Shown in pieces: positions 16,791 through 26,003 of a stretch of 64,000 nucleotides of DNA. The stretch comes from Actomonas aquatica (GTDB lineage: Bacteria; Verrucomicrobiota; Verrucomicrobiia; Opitutales; Opitutaceae): assembly GCF_019679435.2 (NCBI RefSeq), contig NZ_CP139781.1:3410001-3474000 (forward strand). The letters are read 5' to 3'. Under the pieces are notes generated by a model. The model was given only the letters and a program-made list of their open reading frames with translations, did no database searches and was not told the DNA's origin. Every line of letters begins with the position of its first letter. The stretch's first letter is position 1. A program made the translations under genes and the position numbers.

Positions 16791-18560
16791 GTGTCCAGCC
16801 GCCCCTACCCCGCCTGCCTGCTCGTTTTACTTACCATCATCGGTCCGCTTTGCGCGGAGCCTGGTCTCTACATCCAGTGGGCCTTCCAGACTGATGGTCC
16901 GGTGCGAGGGGAAGCGGTCGTTTTCGACAACTCGGTCTATTTCGGGAGTGCCGATGGTCGCCTCTATGCCGTCGCCGCTGACGATGGGTCGCTGCAGTGG
17001 AAGGTCGATACGGGCGGCGCGATCGCGGGAGCCCCAGCCGTGACGGACGATGTGGTGGTGGTCGTTGGACGTGGCGAACAGGTCTACGCCCTGAGTCGCG
17101 CCGATGGGGTGGTGCGTTGGTCGTTCGACCTTCGCCCGGACCTGCCGACCACCCGGAGCTGGAACTACTTTACGGCCGCTCCCGTGGTGAATGGCGACCA
17201 AGTGCTGGTGCCGTCCGGCGATGGGGCGCTTTACGCTCTCGATCTCGCCGATGGCTCTGAACATTGGCGCTTTCAAACCGACGATAGCCTGCGTGCGTCG
17301 CCGCTCGTCGCGGATGGCGTGGTGTATCAGCCGAGTGGTGACGATCACGTGTATGCGCTGTCGACGACCGATGGTTCTGAGCTTTGGCGCGTCGCGACTG
17401 AGGGCGTGGGCTTCGACCTCAGCCAAGGCTTCATTCGCAGCGACATTTTCACCCGCCCTACCCTCGCCGATGGCTTTCTCATCAACGGTTCGCGGGACTC
17501 AAACGTATACGCCATTGACGTCGCGACCCACGAGGTCGCGTGGACCTTCAGCTACGACTCCACCTGGGCTATGTCGACCACCGTGCACGATGGTCTCGTT
17601 TATGTCGGCTGGTCGACCAACAAGAGGGTGAGCGCGCTCGATCTGCACACGGGCGAGCTGGTGTGGGACCAGACCGTGGGCGCGCACACCTATACGACTG
17701 CGTCCGTGATGGATGGCGTGGTGATTTGGGGTTGTGCCGACGGCACCCTGTATCACTTCGACGCCAAGACCGGTGCCCCCCGCGGCACCTACACGGTCGG
17801 CAGCGAGATCTACGGATCTCCGATTCAATCCGGCGACGTGACTTACATCGGCACCGACGATGGTCGCCTACTGGCACTGGCTCCGACCTCCGGGCCCGCC
17901 GCCAAGGCGGTCTACCTGCCGGAAAACATTCCGGGCAACCTGCAGGGCTTCATCATCGACGCCCAACTGGCGCCCTACCTGACCGAGCGCGGCTACCCCC
18001 ACCTCTCCGACACCGCCGCCCTCGTCGGGTGGTTGGACACGCACACCGATCCCACCGCGCGCAGCGTGCTCGTGTTGGCGTATCCACTTATTCCTGACGA
18101 AGCCATGGGCACAGAACCGGCCGACGGTCCCTTGCGGGCCTACCTCGAGGCCGGGGGCAAAGTTGTCATGCCTTGGGGCGTGCCCAACAAGGTCACCTTC
18201 AACGCCGATGGCAGCTTCAAGGCCTACGACCTTTCCATCGCCGAGCGCTTCCTGGGCGTGAAGGTGCTCGGCTTCGAAGACAGCGGCAACTACGCCGCCA
18301 CCGCCACGCAGACCGGCCGCAATTGGGGGCTGCCCGCCTCTACCAAAACCACCTTCGCCTACCTCGATCCAACGAGCTACGAACGCGTCACGGCACTCGC
18401 CATCGACGAGTATGGCCGACCTTCCGCGTGGGTGCGCAACTTCCGCGCCGATCGGCCGACCAGCGGGTGGGTGGCATTTTTGCCGTCGGCCTTCGGGGTG
18501 CCATTCACGGCTGAGCAACTCGCGCTGCTGGAGCGTGTCGCGGGGTATGGGATCGACTGA
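16791..18560 (+). CDS. Secreted PQQ-like beta-propeller protein with extra C-terminal domain
   Basis: A GTG start gives a signal peptide (PACLLVLLTIIGPLCAEPG) and about 340 residues of PQQ-type blades, each with a line such as ADGRLYAVAADDGSLQWKVD, GDGALYALDLADGSEHWRFQ or ADGTLYHFDAKTGAPRG. The last 200 residues are not propeller: AKAVYLPENIPGNLQGFIID, a segment TARSVLVLAYPLIPDEA, and GGKVVMPWGVP suggest an alpha/beta domain of flavodoxin or ThuA-like type, which is a weak inference. Proteins with only the propeller include BamB and dehydrogenase subunits; here the catalytic residues of quinoprotein dehydrogenases were not recognised. It stands alone between intergenic regions. Confidence 0.85.
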   Translation: MSSRPYPACLLVLLTIIGPLCAEPGLYIQWAFQTDGPVRGEAVVFDNSVYFGSADGRLYAVAADDGSLQWKVDTGGAIAGAPAVTDDVVVVVGRGEQVYALSRADGVVRWSFDLRPDLPTTRSWNYFTAAPVVNGDQVLVPSGDGALYALDLADGSEHWRFQTDDSLRASPLVADGVVYQPSGDDHVYALSTTDGSELWRVATEGVGFDLSQGFIRSDIFTRPTLADGFLINGSRDSNVYAIDVATHEVAWTFSYDSTWAMSTTVHDGLVYVGWSTNKRVSALDLHTGELVWDQTVGAHTYTTASVMDGVVIWGCADGTLYHFDAKTGAPRGTYTVGSEIYGSPIQSGDVTYIGTDDGRLLALAPTSGPAAKAVYLPENIPGNLQGFIIDAQLAPYLTERGYPHLSDTAALVGWLDTHTDPTARSVLVLAYPLIPDEAMGTEPADGPLRAYLEAGGKVVMPWGVPNKVTFNADGSFKAYDLSIAERFLGVKVLGFEDSGNYAATATQTGRNWGLPASTKTTFAYLDPTSYERVTALAIDEYGRPSAWVRNFRADRPTSGWVAFLPSAFGVPFTAEQLALLERVAGYGID

Positions 18561-18701
18561 GGTGCCCGTCTAGCGTGAGGCCACGTTGTCGCTTTGCTCC
18601 AACACAGCTACGGAGCTGGAAGAGTTAAGGGGCGATCGGCGTTTTCCGCAGATTCCCTGTAACAAGAATACAGGCTCGGGGGTATTCCTCCCATACCCGC
18701 C

Positions 18702-21110
18702 ATGCTCCACGATCTTCGCCTCGCCCTGCGCAACCTCAGGTCCGCCCGCGGTTTCACTTTGGTTGCCACCCTCACCCTCGCTGTCGGCATCGGCTCCGCC
18801 ACCGCCATGTTCAGCGCCCTGCGCGCCCTCGTGGTGCACCCCTTCAACTTCCCCGAATCCGACCGCCTCGTCATGGTGTGGTCCGGCGACGGTTGGCCGC
18901 TCTCCCCCGCCGACTTCCTGACCCACTACGAAGACTCCACCTCCTTCGAGTCGTTCGGCGTTTACTCCCCGGAATCCGTCAACGTGGGCGAACGCAACGC
19001 GCAGGTCGTGAATGGCATCAACACCACACACGGCGCACTCGCCGCCCTCGGCATTCAACCCCTCCGCGGACGTCTTCTCACCCCCGAGGATGAGGTCAAA
19101 GGCGCGCCGCCCGTCGCCGTCATCGACTACGCTCTTTGGCAAAGCGCTTTCGCCGGCGCTGAAGATCTCATCGGTCGCACGGTGCGCCTCAACGGCGGCG
19201 ACGTCACCGTCGTCGGCATCATGCCGCCGGCGTTCGAATTCCCCGGCCCGTGGATTCGCACCGAACTCGTGCAGGTGTTTCTGCCCATCACCTATCTCGA
19301 AGAAAGTCGGGACAGCCGCGACAGCCATTGGCTCTGCGGTCTCGCCCGCCTCAAACCCGGCGTGTCCGTCGCCGCCGCCGACGCCGAAATCAAAACCATC
19401 GGCGCGCGTCTTTCCGAACTCTACCCGGACTCCAACACCAATAAAAAATTCCTCGTCCGCTCACTGCACTACGAGATGACCCACGACATCGGCGACGATG
19501 TGTGGATGCTCTTTGGCGCCGTCGCCATGGTGCTGCTCGTCGCCTGTGCCAACGTTGCATCCATGTTGCTCGCGCGCAGCGCCCGCCGCCAAGGCGAGTT
19601 TGCCGTGCGCGTGGCCCTCGGAGCCACCCGCCGCGACCTGGTGCGGCTCGCCCTGACCGAAAGCCTGGCGCTCGCCCTCGCCGGCGCGGTCCTCGGCCTT
19701 TTCTTCGCCTACGGTGGCGTCGCCGTGCTCAAAAGCATCGCACCGATCAGCGAGGCGCGCAGCGCCGCCATGGGTCTCGATGGCACCGTCCTGCTGTTTG
19801 CCGGCGGAGCCACTGCACTGACCGCGCTCCTCGCCGGTGTGCCGCCCGCGCTCGCCGCCGTGCGCACCTCGCTCAACTCCGTCATCCGCACCGACGCCCG
19901 CGGCGCCGTCGGCTCCAAGTCGCGCCACCACATGCTACGCGCGCTCGTCATCGCCCAGATCGCGGTGGCTTTCGTTCTCGCGAATGGGGCGGTGCTCTTC
20001 TCCGCCGCCTACCTGAAGTTGCTCGAGGAGAACCAACTCCTCGCCACCGAAAACGTGGTGACCGCCAAACTCACGCTGCGCGGCGAACGCTACGAGGAGA
20101 ACGAACAACGCGTCGCCGCCTGGCGCGATATTGAGCAACGCCTCGCCGCCCTGCCCGGCGTCACCGCCGTGGGCCTCACCTCCAAGCTTCCGCTTGAAGG
20201 CGGCAGCAATACCAACGCGCTGGTGAACGACGAGGTTTACGATCCCACCCAACGCCGCACCCAGGTGGAGCGATCCTCCGTCTCCGCCGACTACTTCGCC
20301 ACCATGGGCCTCACCCTGCTGCAAGGTCGCCTGCTGCGCGACGAAGACGACATGCAGGAGGACGGCCGTCTCGGCATCGTCGTCAACCGCACCTTCGTCG
20401 AACGCGCGTGGCCCGACCAAAACCCCATCGGCCAAGTCATCCGCGCCAATCAACCCGCCGACCCGTGGTATACGGCCACTGTCGTCGGAGTGGTCGAGGA
20501 CGTGAAACAATGGGGCGCCGGCGCCCCAATGCAGCCGGAGATGTATACGACGCCCCCCGGTCATTGGGGCAACCGCGTCCACCTCAACCTGCGTTCCCCG
20601 CAAAACGCCAGTGCGCTCATTCCGCAGGTCCGGGCGGTGATCGCCGCCTACGATCCCGAGCTCGCCATTGAGGATCCGCGCACCCTGCAACAGGTCGTGC
20701 TCGACTCCACCGAAGGCCAGCGCGTCGTCGCCGGTTTGGTGAACTTCTTCATGGGCATCGCGCTCGGACTCGTCGCGGTCGGCCTCTACGGCACCCTTTC
20801 TTATCATGTCGTGCAACGCACCCGGGAGATCGGCGTGCGCATGGCCATCGGCGCGCTCAAGGGCGACATCCTCAGCCTTATCTTCGGCCAAGGCCTGCGT
20901 TGGGTGCTGGTGGGGGTGGTGCTCGGCATCGGCGGCATCTTCGCTCTCGCCAAAGTGCTGGCGTCGCTCGTTTACGACATGGATGGCCTCACCCTCGCGC
21001 CCGTGCTCATCGCGACTGGCGCGGTCGCGGTAGCCACCGTAGTGGCGACGTTGATACCCGCCTGGCGCGCCGCCCGGATGAACCCGATCGAGGCGCTGCG
21101 GCTGGATTGA
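18702..21110 (+). CDS. ADOP-type ABC transporter permease (MacB/FtsX family)
   Basis: The 802-residue membrane protein contains two fused MacB-like halves. Each has a membrane helix, a periplasmic core domain (MacB_PCD) and an FtsX three-helix unit: the first unit at about 265-400 (MLFGAVAMVLLVACANVASM, then RQGEFAVRVALGATRRDLVR), the second at about 690-800 (TREIGVRMAIGALKGDIL and a final AARMNPIEALRLD). The N-terminus MLHDLRLALRNLRSARGF is characteristic of the acidobacterial duplicated orphan permease type, where the ATPase is often encoded elsewhere. No ATPase gene is adjacent. Export of peptides or lipoprotein-linked molecules is possible; the substrate is unknown. Confidence 0.9.
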   Translation: MLHDLRLALRNLRSARGFTLVATLTLAVGIGSATAMFSALRALVVHPFNFPESDRLVMVWSGDGWPLSPADFLTHYEDSTSFESFGVYSPESVNVGERNAQVVNGINTTHGALAALGIQPLRGRLLTPEDEVKGAPPVAVIDYALWQSAFAGAEDLIGRTVRLNGGDVTVVGIMPPAFEFPGPWIRTELVQVFLPITYLEESRDSRDSHWLCGLARLKPGVSVAAADAEIKTIGARLSELYPDSNTNKKFLVRSLHYEMTHDIGDDVWMLFGAVAMVLLVACANVASMLLARSARRQGEFAVRVALGATRRDLVRLALTESLALALAGAVLGLFFAYGGVAVLKSIAPISEARSAAMGLDGTVLLFAGGATALTALLAGVPPALAAVRTSLNSVIRTDARGAVGSKSRHHMLRALVIAQIAVAFVLANGAVLFSAAYLKLLEENQLLATENVVTAKLTLRGERYEENEQRVAAWRDIEQRLAALPGVTAVGLTSKLPLEGGSNTNALVNDEVYDPTQRRTQVERSSVSADYFATMGLTLLQGRLLRDEDDMQEDGRLGIVVNRTFVERAWPDQNPIGQVIRANQPADPWYTATVVGVVEDVKQWGAGAPMQPEMYTTPPGHWGNRVHLNLRSPQNASALIPQVRAVIAAYDPELAIEDPRTLQQVVLDSTEGQRVVAGLVNFFMGIALGLVAVGLYGTLSYHVVQRTREIGVRMAIGALKGDILSLIFGQGLRWVLVGVVLGIGGIFALAKVLASLVYDMDGLTLAPVLIATGAVAVATVVATLIPAWRAARMNPIEALRLD

Positions 21111-21164
21111 GCGGCATACAGCGGCGGCCTCACACCGGGTGAGGCCCTTCAGGAAGGCACCGCC

Positions 21165-21490
21165 GCCGGAACGCGGACGACACGCCCGCGGCTACATTTC
21201 TGCCTTGGTGTAGCAGCGGCCGTGTCGGCCGCTCCCATTGCCCCTCCGCAGGTCGCCAAAACGTGCCGTCCCGCCGTCGTCACTCCGGCGTTAGCGCGAA
21301 CGAGCTCGCGGCCTACATTTTGTGTTCGTTACCACAGTGTAGGCTGCGAGTTTACTCGCGCTATGTTGCCTCTCCGCCATCCCGACCAAACGCGCCGTTC
21401 CGACGAACGCGGGCGACATGCCCGCGGCTACATTCCTGCCCTGGTGTAGCAGCGGCCGTGTCGGCCGCTCCCGTTGCCCCTCCGCAGGCC
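21165..21490. repeat. Cluster of REP-like palindromes in three inverted/direct pairs
   Basis: The 485-bp gap between the permease and the GPH symporter has no gene. A hairpin follows the permease (GGCCTCAC/GTGAGGCC, about 21127-21147). Then three units each place an inverted copy (ending CTACA) beside a direct copy (starting TGTAG): about 21170-21236, 21296-21364 and 21405-21472. Direct copies in the first and third are TGTAGC followed by AGCGGCCG-TGT-CGGCCGCT; the second is TGTAGGCT with GCGAG-TTTA-CTCGC. The first and third also share the 3' text GCCCCTCCGCAGG. This is the mosaic arrangement known for bacterial REP/BIME sequences. Confidence 0.8.
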
Positions 21491-21537
21491 GCCACGATGC
21501 GCCCAAAACGCAACCCGACCGCTTTTGTGTAATTTTA

Positions 21538-21553
21538 TGCAATTCTAATTGCA
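21538..21553. promoter_or_regulatory. Candidate LacI-family operator before the GPH symporter
   Basis: TGCAATT-CT-AATTGCA is a perfect 7-bp palindrome, 42 bp before the symporter ATG. Related TGCA-N6/8-TGCA sites occur before the glycosidase/LacI pair and before the TonB receptor of the same locus, so control by the LacI regulator at 23157-24236 is inferred. Confidence 0.6.
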
Positions 21554-21595
21554 GGGGGCGCATCCAGGCACCAGCGTGCCTGCACCCCTTGCCCC

Positions 21596-22978
21596 ATGTC
21601 CGCCCCTGCATCCGCCCCCATTTCGGTTCGTGAAAAGATTGGTTACGGTCTCGGTGACACCGCGTCCAACTTCGTCTTCCACACCGTCAACGTCTTCCTG
21701 TTCTACTACTACACCGACGTGTTCGGTCTGGCCCCGGCCGTCGTCGGCACGCTCGCCTTGGTGGCGCGTATTTTCGACGCGGTCAGCGACCCACTCATGG
21801 GCGCGATGGCCGACCGCACCCAAACCCGCTGGGGCAAATACCGTCCCTACCTGCTGTGGGTGGCGGTGCCCTTTGGCATCCTAGGTTACCTGCTGTTCCT
21901 CGGCCCCGAGCTGAGCGATTCGGGCAAGGCCTGGTATGCCTACGTCACCTACGTCGGTATGATGCTGATCTACACCGCGATCAACATCCCCTACTCCGCG
22001 CTGATGGGCGTCATCTCTTCCTCCTCGGAGCAGCGCACCTCCCTCTCGGCCTACCGCTTCGTCTTCGCGTTTGGCGGCCAGTTTCTCATCGCCACCGCAA
22101 CGCTGCCTCTCGTGGCCTACTTCGGCGGCGGCAATGAAGCCGCTGGTTTCCGCACCACCATGGGCATCTTTGCGGTCATCGCGGTGGTGCTCTTTGTCAT
22201 CTGTTTCGCAACCACGCGCGAACGCGTGACTCCGCCGCCGAGCCAACAATCCGACCTGAAAGCCGAGCTCAAACTGCTCTTCAAAAACGGCCCCTGGAAA
22301 GTCATGTCGATCGCCGGCATCATGACTCTGGCCAACGTGGCGGTGCGCGGCGCCGTGACGGTGCAATTTTTTAAGTATGTCGTGCAGGACGACGGTTCGC
22401 CGTGGTTGTTCGGCTTCAGCATGACGACCATCTTCTTCTCGAGCGGCACGCTGGCCATGATCGTTGGCTCGGCGCTGACGCCTTGGCTGGCCAAGCTCGC
22501 CGAAAAGCGGACCCTCATGATCTGGCTCTCCTTGGGGAACGCCGTCGCCATCGGTTCGCTGTTTTTCATTCCGCCCGAGCAGGCCACCCTGATGCTGGTC
22601 ATCAACATCATCGGCACCGTGATCGTCGGCCCGACGCCGGCCCTCGTTTGGGCCATGTTCTCCGAAGCCGCCGACTACAACATGTGGAAACTCGGTCGGC
22701 GCATGACCGCCCTCACCTTCTCCTCAGCCCAGTTTGCGCAAAAGATGGGTCTGGCAATCGGTTCCTTCATTCCCGGCATGGTGCTCGCCGCCACGGGTTT
22801 TGTCTCCAACGCGGAACAGACGGCCGAGAGCCTCATGGGCTTGAACCTGCTCTTCACCATCATCCCGGCGCTCTTCGCCATCGGCAGCGTGGTGGCGATC
22901 TGGTTCTACCCGCTCCGCGAAGTCGACGTGCAGCAGATGGAGCGCGACCTCACCGCCCAAGCCGAGCAGCAAGGCTGA
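21596..22978 (+). CDS. GPH-family sugar:cation symporter (MelB-like)
   Basis: A 12-helix MFS protein of 460 residues. The N-terminus EKIGYGLGDTASNFVFHTVN, then FLFYYYTDVFGL and DAVSDPLMGAMADRTQTRWG is the hallmark of the glycoside-pentoside-hexuronide family, whose Asp residues in helices II and IV coordinate the cation. It probably takes up mono- or oligosaccharides with Na+ or H+. It lies in the locus with LacI, a glycosidase, tandem GH43 and a TonB receptor and has a LacI-type operator in its promoter. The sugar is likely an arabinoside or xyloside, by inference from GH43. A second family member is at 62272-63648. Confidence 0.93.
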   Translation: MSAPASAPISVREKIGYGLGDTASNFVFHTVNVFLFYYYTDVFGLAPAVVGTLALVARIFDAVSDPLMGAMADRTQTRWGKYRPYLLWVAVPFGILGYLLFLGPELSDSGKAWYAYVTYVGMMLIYTAINIPYSALMGVISSSSEQRTSLSAYRFVFAFGGQFLIATATLPLVAYFGGGNEAAGFRTTMGIFAVIAVVLFVICFATTRERVTPPPSQQSDLKAELKLLFKNGPWKVMSIAGIMTLANVAVRGAVTVQFFKYVVQDDGSPWLFGFSMTTIFFSSGTLAMIVGSALTPWLAKLAEKRTLMIWLSLGNAVAIGSLFFIPPEQATLMLVINIIGTVIVGPTPALVWAMFSEAADYNMWKLGRRMTALTFSSAQFAQKMGLAIGSFIPGMVLAATGFVSNAEQTAESLMGLNLLFTIIPALFAIGSVVAIWFYPLREVDVQQMERDLTAQAEQQG

Positions 22979-23156
22979 CAGACCTGTTTTTACAAAAGAC
23001 AACGGAGAGAACGAAGCCCCTCCAAGGCGGGTTTTCTACAGGAGGAAACGGAGGAGAACAGAGCTACTCCGCCGCAGCGGCCGACTTCGTTCCCTTCTGT
23101 AAAAAGAAGCGCCCAGCCTCTCGCTCTGTTTCCTCCTGTAAAACAGAGTAGCCCGT
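22979..23156. repeat. Four-copy converging repeat between symporter and LacI genes
   Basis: The gap between these convergent genes holds four variants of one module of about 30 bp (TTTT-ACAGGAGGAAAC-GGAG): direct at about 22986-23016 and 23031-23064, inverted at about 23083-23108 and 23124-23144. The second and fourth form an imperfect inverted repeat of about 21 bp. The RNA would fold into long hairpins in both directions, so a bidirectional terminator function is plausible. Confidence 0.55.
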
Positions 23157-24236
23157 TCAGCCCTTCGCCTTGGCGCGGGGCTTCTTTGGCTTGGCCACCG
23201 TCTCGCCCTTGCGGAGGTCGCAGTTGAGCAAGATGTGCTGCTCGGAATCGAAGCGTTTGTTGATCAAATCGAGGAGGCGTTTGCCACCCGTCACGCCGAT
23301 CTGGTGGAAAGGGATCTCCACCGTCGTGAGACGCAACGCGCCGCGGGGCGGCGCCAAGCCGTCAAAGCCCACCACGGACACCTGCTGCGGCACTTTCACG
23401 CCGTGTTTCTTCAGGTCCAACAAGAGGTCAAAAGCCTGGTGATCCGCCGCGCACACCCAAGCCGTGGTGCCCGCCTTGATCCGCTCGCGCACCCGGGCGT
23501 GAGCCTGCGGCAGCTCTAATACCTCGCGCGGACTCACGTTGATCGTGTCCGCCGGATCAATCACCAGCCCGCGGGCGGTCATCATTTCCACAAACGCACC
23601 GTAGCGACGCAGCGCCCAGCTTGCCTCCACCGGATAGCGCCAGGTGAAAAAGCCGATCCGTTCGTGCCCCTGCTTGTGCAGGTGCTCGACCAAACGCTCG
23701 ATGCCGCGATGGTGATCGACATCCACACAGTCGAGCGGTGTGCGGCCGTATTGCTCCACCAATGACACCACCGGGAAAGTCGACTTGAGCTCGTCGACGA
23801 TGCTCTGCGGAAACGGATAAATCAGCACCACGCCATCCCACAACTTCCGGCCCTCGGAGATGATCTTCTCATACGACGGACCATCGATGTGCAGGTCCTC
23901 CGGACGCACGAAATGCAGATCGAGTCGCACGTTCTGCACCCGGGCCACTTCGGACAATCCATTGAGCAACTCCTGCCCCGGATTGCCGTAACCGGTGCGG
24001 TCAAAATTCGGCAGGTCGACACAGACCAACACCCCAAACGCCAGCGTCGAACGCGTGCGCTGATGCGCCGCCGGCTCCCGTTTCTCGGCGTGAGTGTAGC
24101 CCATGCGCGAGGCCAGCGCGAAAACCTTGGCGCGCGTCTTGGGGTTGATGCCGGGGTGGTTGGTAAAACAACGCGACACCGTCGCGCGGGAAATGCCCAA
24201 CTCCTTGGCGATGAGTTGTTGGTTGATCTTGGCCAT
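23157..24236 (-). CDS. LacI-family transcriptional regulator
   Basis: The start ATG at 24236 gives MAKINQQLIAKELGISRATV, then SRCFTNHPGINPKTR, a standard LacI helix-turn-helix and hinge (residues 1-60), and 359 residues in all. An upstream extension to 24293 would put 19 odd residues before the conserved start. The sugar-binding domain (about 70-345) has VVSLVEQYGRTPLDCVDVDHHRG, VCAADHQAFDLLLDLKKHGVKVP and VSVVGFDGL, followed by a basic tail (KPKKPRAKAKG). It is divergent from the glycosidase gene, with TGCA-N6/8-TGCA palindromes between. It probably represses the whole 21.6-31 kb sugar locus until an oligosaccharide or derived sugar binds. Confidence 0.94.
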   Translation of the reverse strand: MAKINQQLIAKELGISRATVSRCFTNHPGINPKTRAKVFALASRMGYTHAEKREPAAHQRTRSTLAFGVLVCVDLPNFDRTGYGNPGQELLNGLSEVARVQNVRLDLHFVRPEDLHIDGPSYEKIISEGRKLWDGVVLIYPFPQSIVDELKSTFPVVSLVEQYGRTPLDCVDVDHHRGIERLVEHLHKQGHERIGFFTWRYPVEASWALRRYGAFVEMMTARGLVIDPADTINVSPREVLELPQAHARVRERIKAGTTAWVCAADHQAFDLLLDLKKHGVKVPQQVSVVGFDGLAPPRGALRLTTVEIPFHQIGVTGGKRLLDLINKRFDSEQHILLNCDLRKGETVAKPKKPRAKAKG

Positions 24237-24321
24237 GTGCTGAGGGGTAGAGAAGCGGAACAGAACGCGCCCGAGAGCGACGCGCCTGTGCAACCGTGCC
24301 GGTTATGGCTATGAATCTCAA

Positions 24322-24347
24322 TGCAATCTTTAATGCAATTTTATGCA
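24322..24347. promoter_or_regulatory. Overlapping LacI-type operators between LacI and glycosidase genes
   Basis: TGCAATCTTTAATGCA (24322-24337) and TGCAATTTTATGCA (24334-24347) overlap by four bases. They lie about 50-70 bp before the glycosidase ATG and about 90-110 bp before lacI, so one site cluster can control both directions, including autoregulation. Confidence 0.6.
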
Positions 24348-24394
24348 TCATATGCGCTTGCCTCTCCCCACTCGGCCCGGCTTTCATACCCCCT

Positions 24395-25672
24395 ATGAAC
24401 CCCCTTGGACTGGGCTGTGCCCTCGGCTTGGCCTCCTTGCCCCTCTCTCTCGACGCCGCCTCCCGTGTCACCGTGGAACCCGATCCGCAGGGTGGCTGGC
24501 AGCTTCTGCGCAACGGCGAACCCTACGTCATTCGCGGTGCCGGCGGCTACCGTAACCTCGAAATCCTGCGTGCCGCGGGCGGCAACACGCTGCGCACCTG
24601 GGGGGCCGAACAACTCGGCCCCGATGCCTCCGGCGAGCCCTTGCTCGATCGCGCCGCCAAGCTCGGCCTCAACGTGCTGGTGGGCATCTGGATCAACCAC
24701 CCGCGCCACGGCCACGACTACGGCGACGAGGCCATGCTCACCGCGCAGCGCGAACGCGTGCGCGCCATGGTGCGCCGTTACAAGGACCACCCCGCCGTGC
24801 TCATGTGGGGTCTCGGCAACGAGATGGAGGAAGACGGCAGCGATCCGCGCATTTGGCAGGAGCTCGAAGTGCTCGCCCGCATCGTGAAGGAAGAGGACCC
24901 CGACCATCCCGTGTGCACCGTGCTGGCCGGAACCTACAACGACAAGCTCCGCGCCATGCAGGAGCACTACAGCTCGCTGGATCTGCTCGGCATCAACATT
25001 TACGGCGGCGCGGAAACCGTCGACGACGCCCTCGCCGCCCAGGGTTGGGACAAGCCCTACCTGATCACCGAATTTGGTCCGCAAGGTCACTGGGAAATCG
25101 CCAGCACCGATTGGGAAGCCCCGATCGAGCCGAGCCCCGCCGAAAAAGCCGCCACCTACCGCGGATCGCACGAGGCGGTCATGCAGGCGTCGCGCAAGTT
25201 ATGCCTCGGCACCTTCTGCTTCCTTTGGGGCCACAAACAGGAAACCACTGCCACGTGGTTCAGCATGTTCCTGCCCAGCGGTGAACGCACGCCCTCGGTC
25301 GACGCCATGATCGAGGCTTGGACCGGTTCGCCGCCGCCTCACCCCGCCCCGGTCATTCACGACCTCAGCGCCGATTTTCGCGAGAAGCGCGTGGCCGTCG
25401 GCGGCGAACATGAAGTCACCGCTCAAGTCACCTACGCCGGCGAGGACGAACTGAGTTTCGAGTGGCAAATCGTCGCCGAAACCAAGGACCGCAAATTTGG
25501 CGGCGACCCGGAAAAGGCTCCGCCCGCCATCGCCGACAGTGTGATCTCGAGCGACGGCACCCGCGCCCTGCTCCGGTTGCCGAGTGAGCCAGGCGCCTAC
25601 CGCGTCTTCCTCACCGTGCGCGACCCCCACGGCGGCGGCTCCACGCACAACTTCCCCTTCTACGTAGAGTAG
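24395..25672 (+). CDS. Secreted clan GH-A glycoside hydrolase (GH2/GH5-like TIM barrel)
   Basis: The start ATG at 24395 yields a signal peptide (MNPLGLGCALGLASLPLSLD) and 425 residues; it lies downstream of the operators, unlike a possible ATG at 24305. The barrel (about 25-320) shows the clan GH-A pair: acid/base Glu at the end of strand 4 in MWGLGNEMEED, and nucleophile Glu at strand 7 in YLITEFGPQGHW. A C-terminal beta-sandwich (about 330-425) with FEWQIVAETK and GAYRVFLTVRDPHGG resembles PKD/Ig-like modules. Neither family nor linkage can be fixed by eye. It is divergent from LacI and shares its operator. Confidence 0.85.
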   Translation: MNPLGLGCALGLASLPLSLDAASRVTVEPDPQGGWQLLRNGEPYVIRGAGGYRNLEILRAAGGNTLRTWGAEQLGPDASGEPLLDRAAKLGLNVLVGIWINHPRHGHDYGDEAMLTAQRERVRAMVRRYKDHPAVLMWGLGNEMEEDGSDPRIWQELEVLARIVKEEDPDHPVCTVLAGTYNDKLRAMQEHYSSLDLLGINIYGGAETVDDALAAQGWDKPYLITEFGPQGHWEIASTDWEAPIEPSPAEKAATYRGSHEAVMQASRKLCLGTFCFLWGHKQETTATWFSMFLPSGERTPSVDAMIEAWTGSPPPHPAPVIHDLSADFREKRVAVGGEHEVTAQVTYAGEDELSFEWQIVAETKDRKFGGDPEKAPPAIADSVISSDGTRALLRLPSEPGAYRVFLTVRDPHGGGSTHNFPFYVE

Positions 25673-26003
25673 GCAAAGCACCGCGGCGCGGCGCGAGACG
25701 GAGCCCTCCAACGTGACGCGGCCGACACGGCCGCGTCTACATCCAGACCTTCTTGTTGTAGCAACGGCCGTGTCGGCCGTTTTCGTTGTAAGAGCGATCC
25801 TCCGTGTATTCGTCGATGGAGCTTTAGTCACCGAGGTGTCGGCGCGCGCGCCACGGTCTGACGCGAAGGCCTATAGAATCAAACCGCGAAGGTCGCGAAG
25901 ACACGCGAAGGCGAATCGCGGAAATCCCCGCAATATTTTGGCTCTGTGACCCCGGTGTCTCCTCTATGATCTCTGTGACGAAAAGACGATGCCTCTCGGC
26001 TGC
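25673..26003. repeat. Intergenic repeats: inverted/direct REP pair and GCGAAGG-rich segment
   Basis: No gene was found. About 25714-25740 is an inverted REP copy (GACGCGGCCG-ACA-CGGCCGCGTC then TACA), and about 25755-25780 a direct copy (TGTAGC, AACGGCCG-TGT-CGGCCGTT). The outer stem bases differ from other copies in a base-paired way. Downstream, 25880-25925 has repeated CGCGAAGG words, a common intergenic repeat style. Confidence 0.7.
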
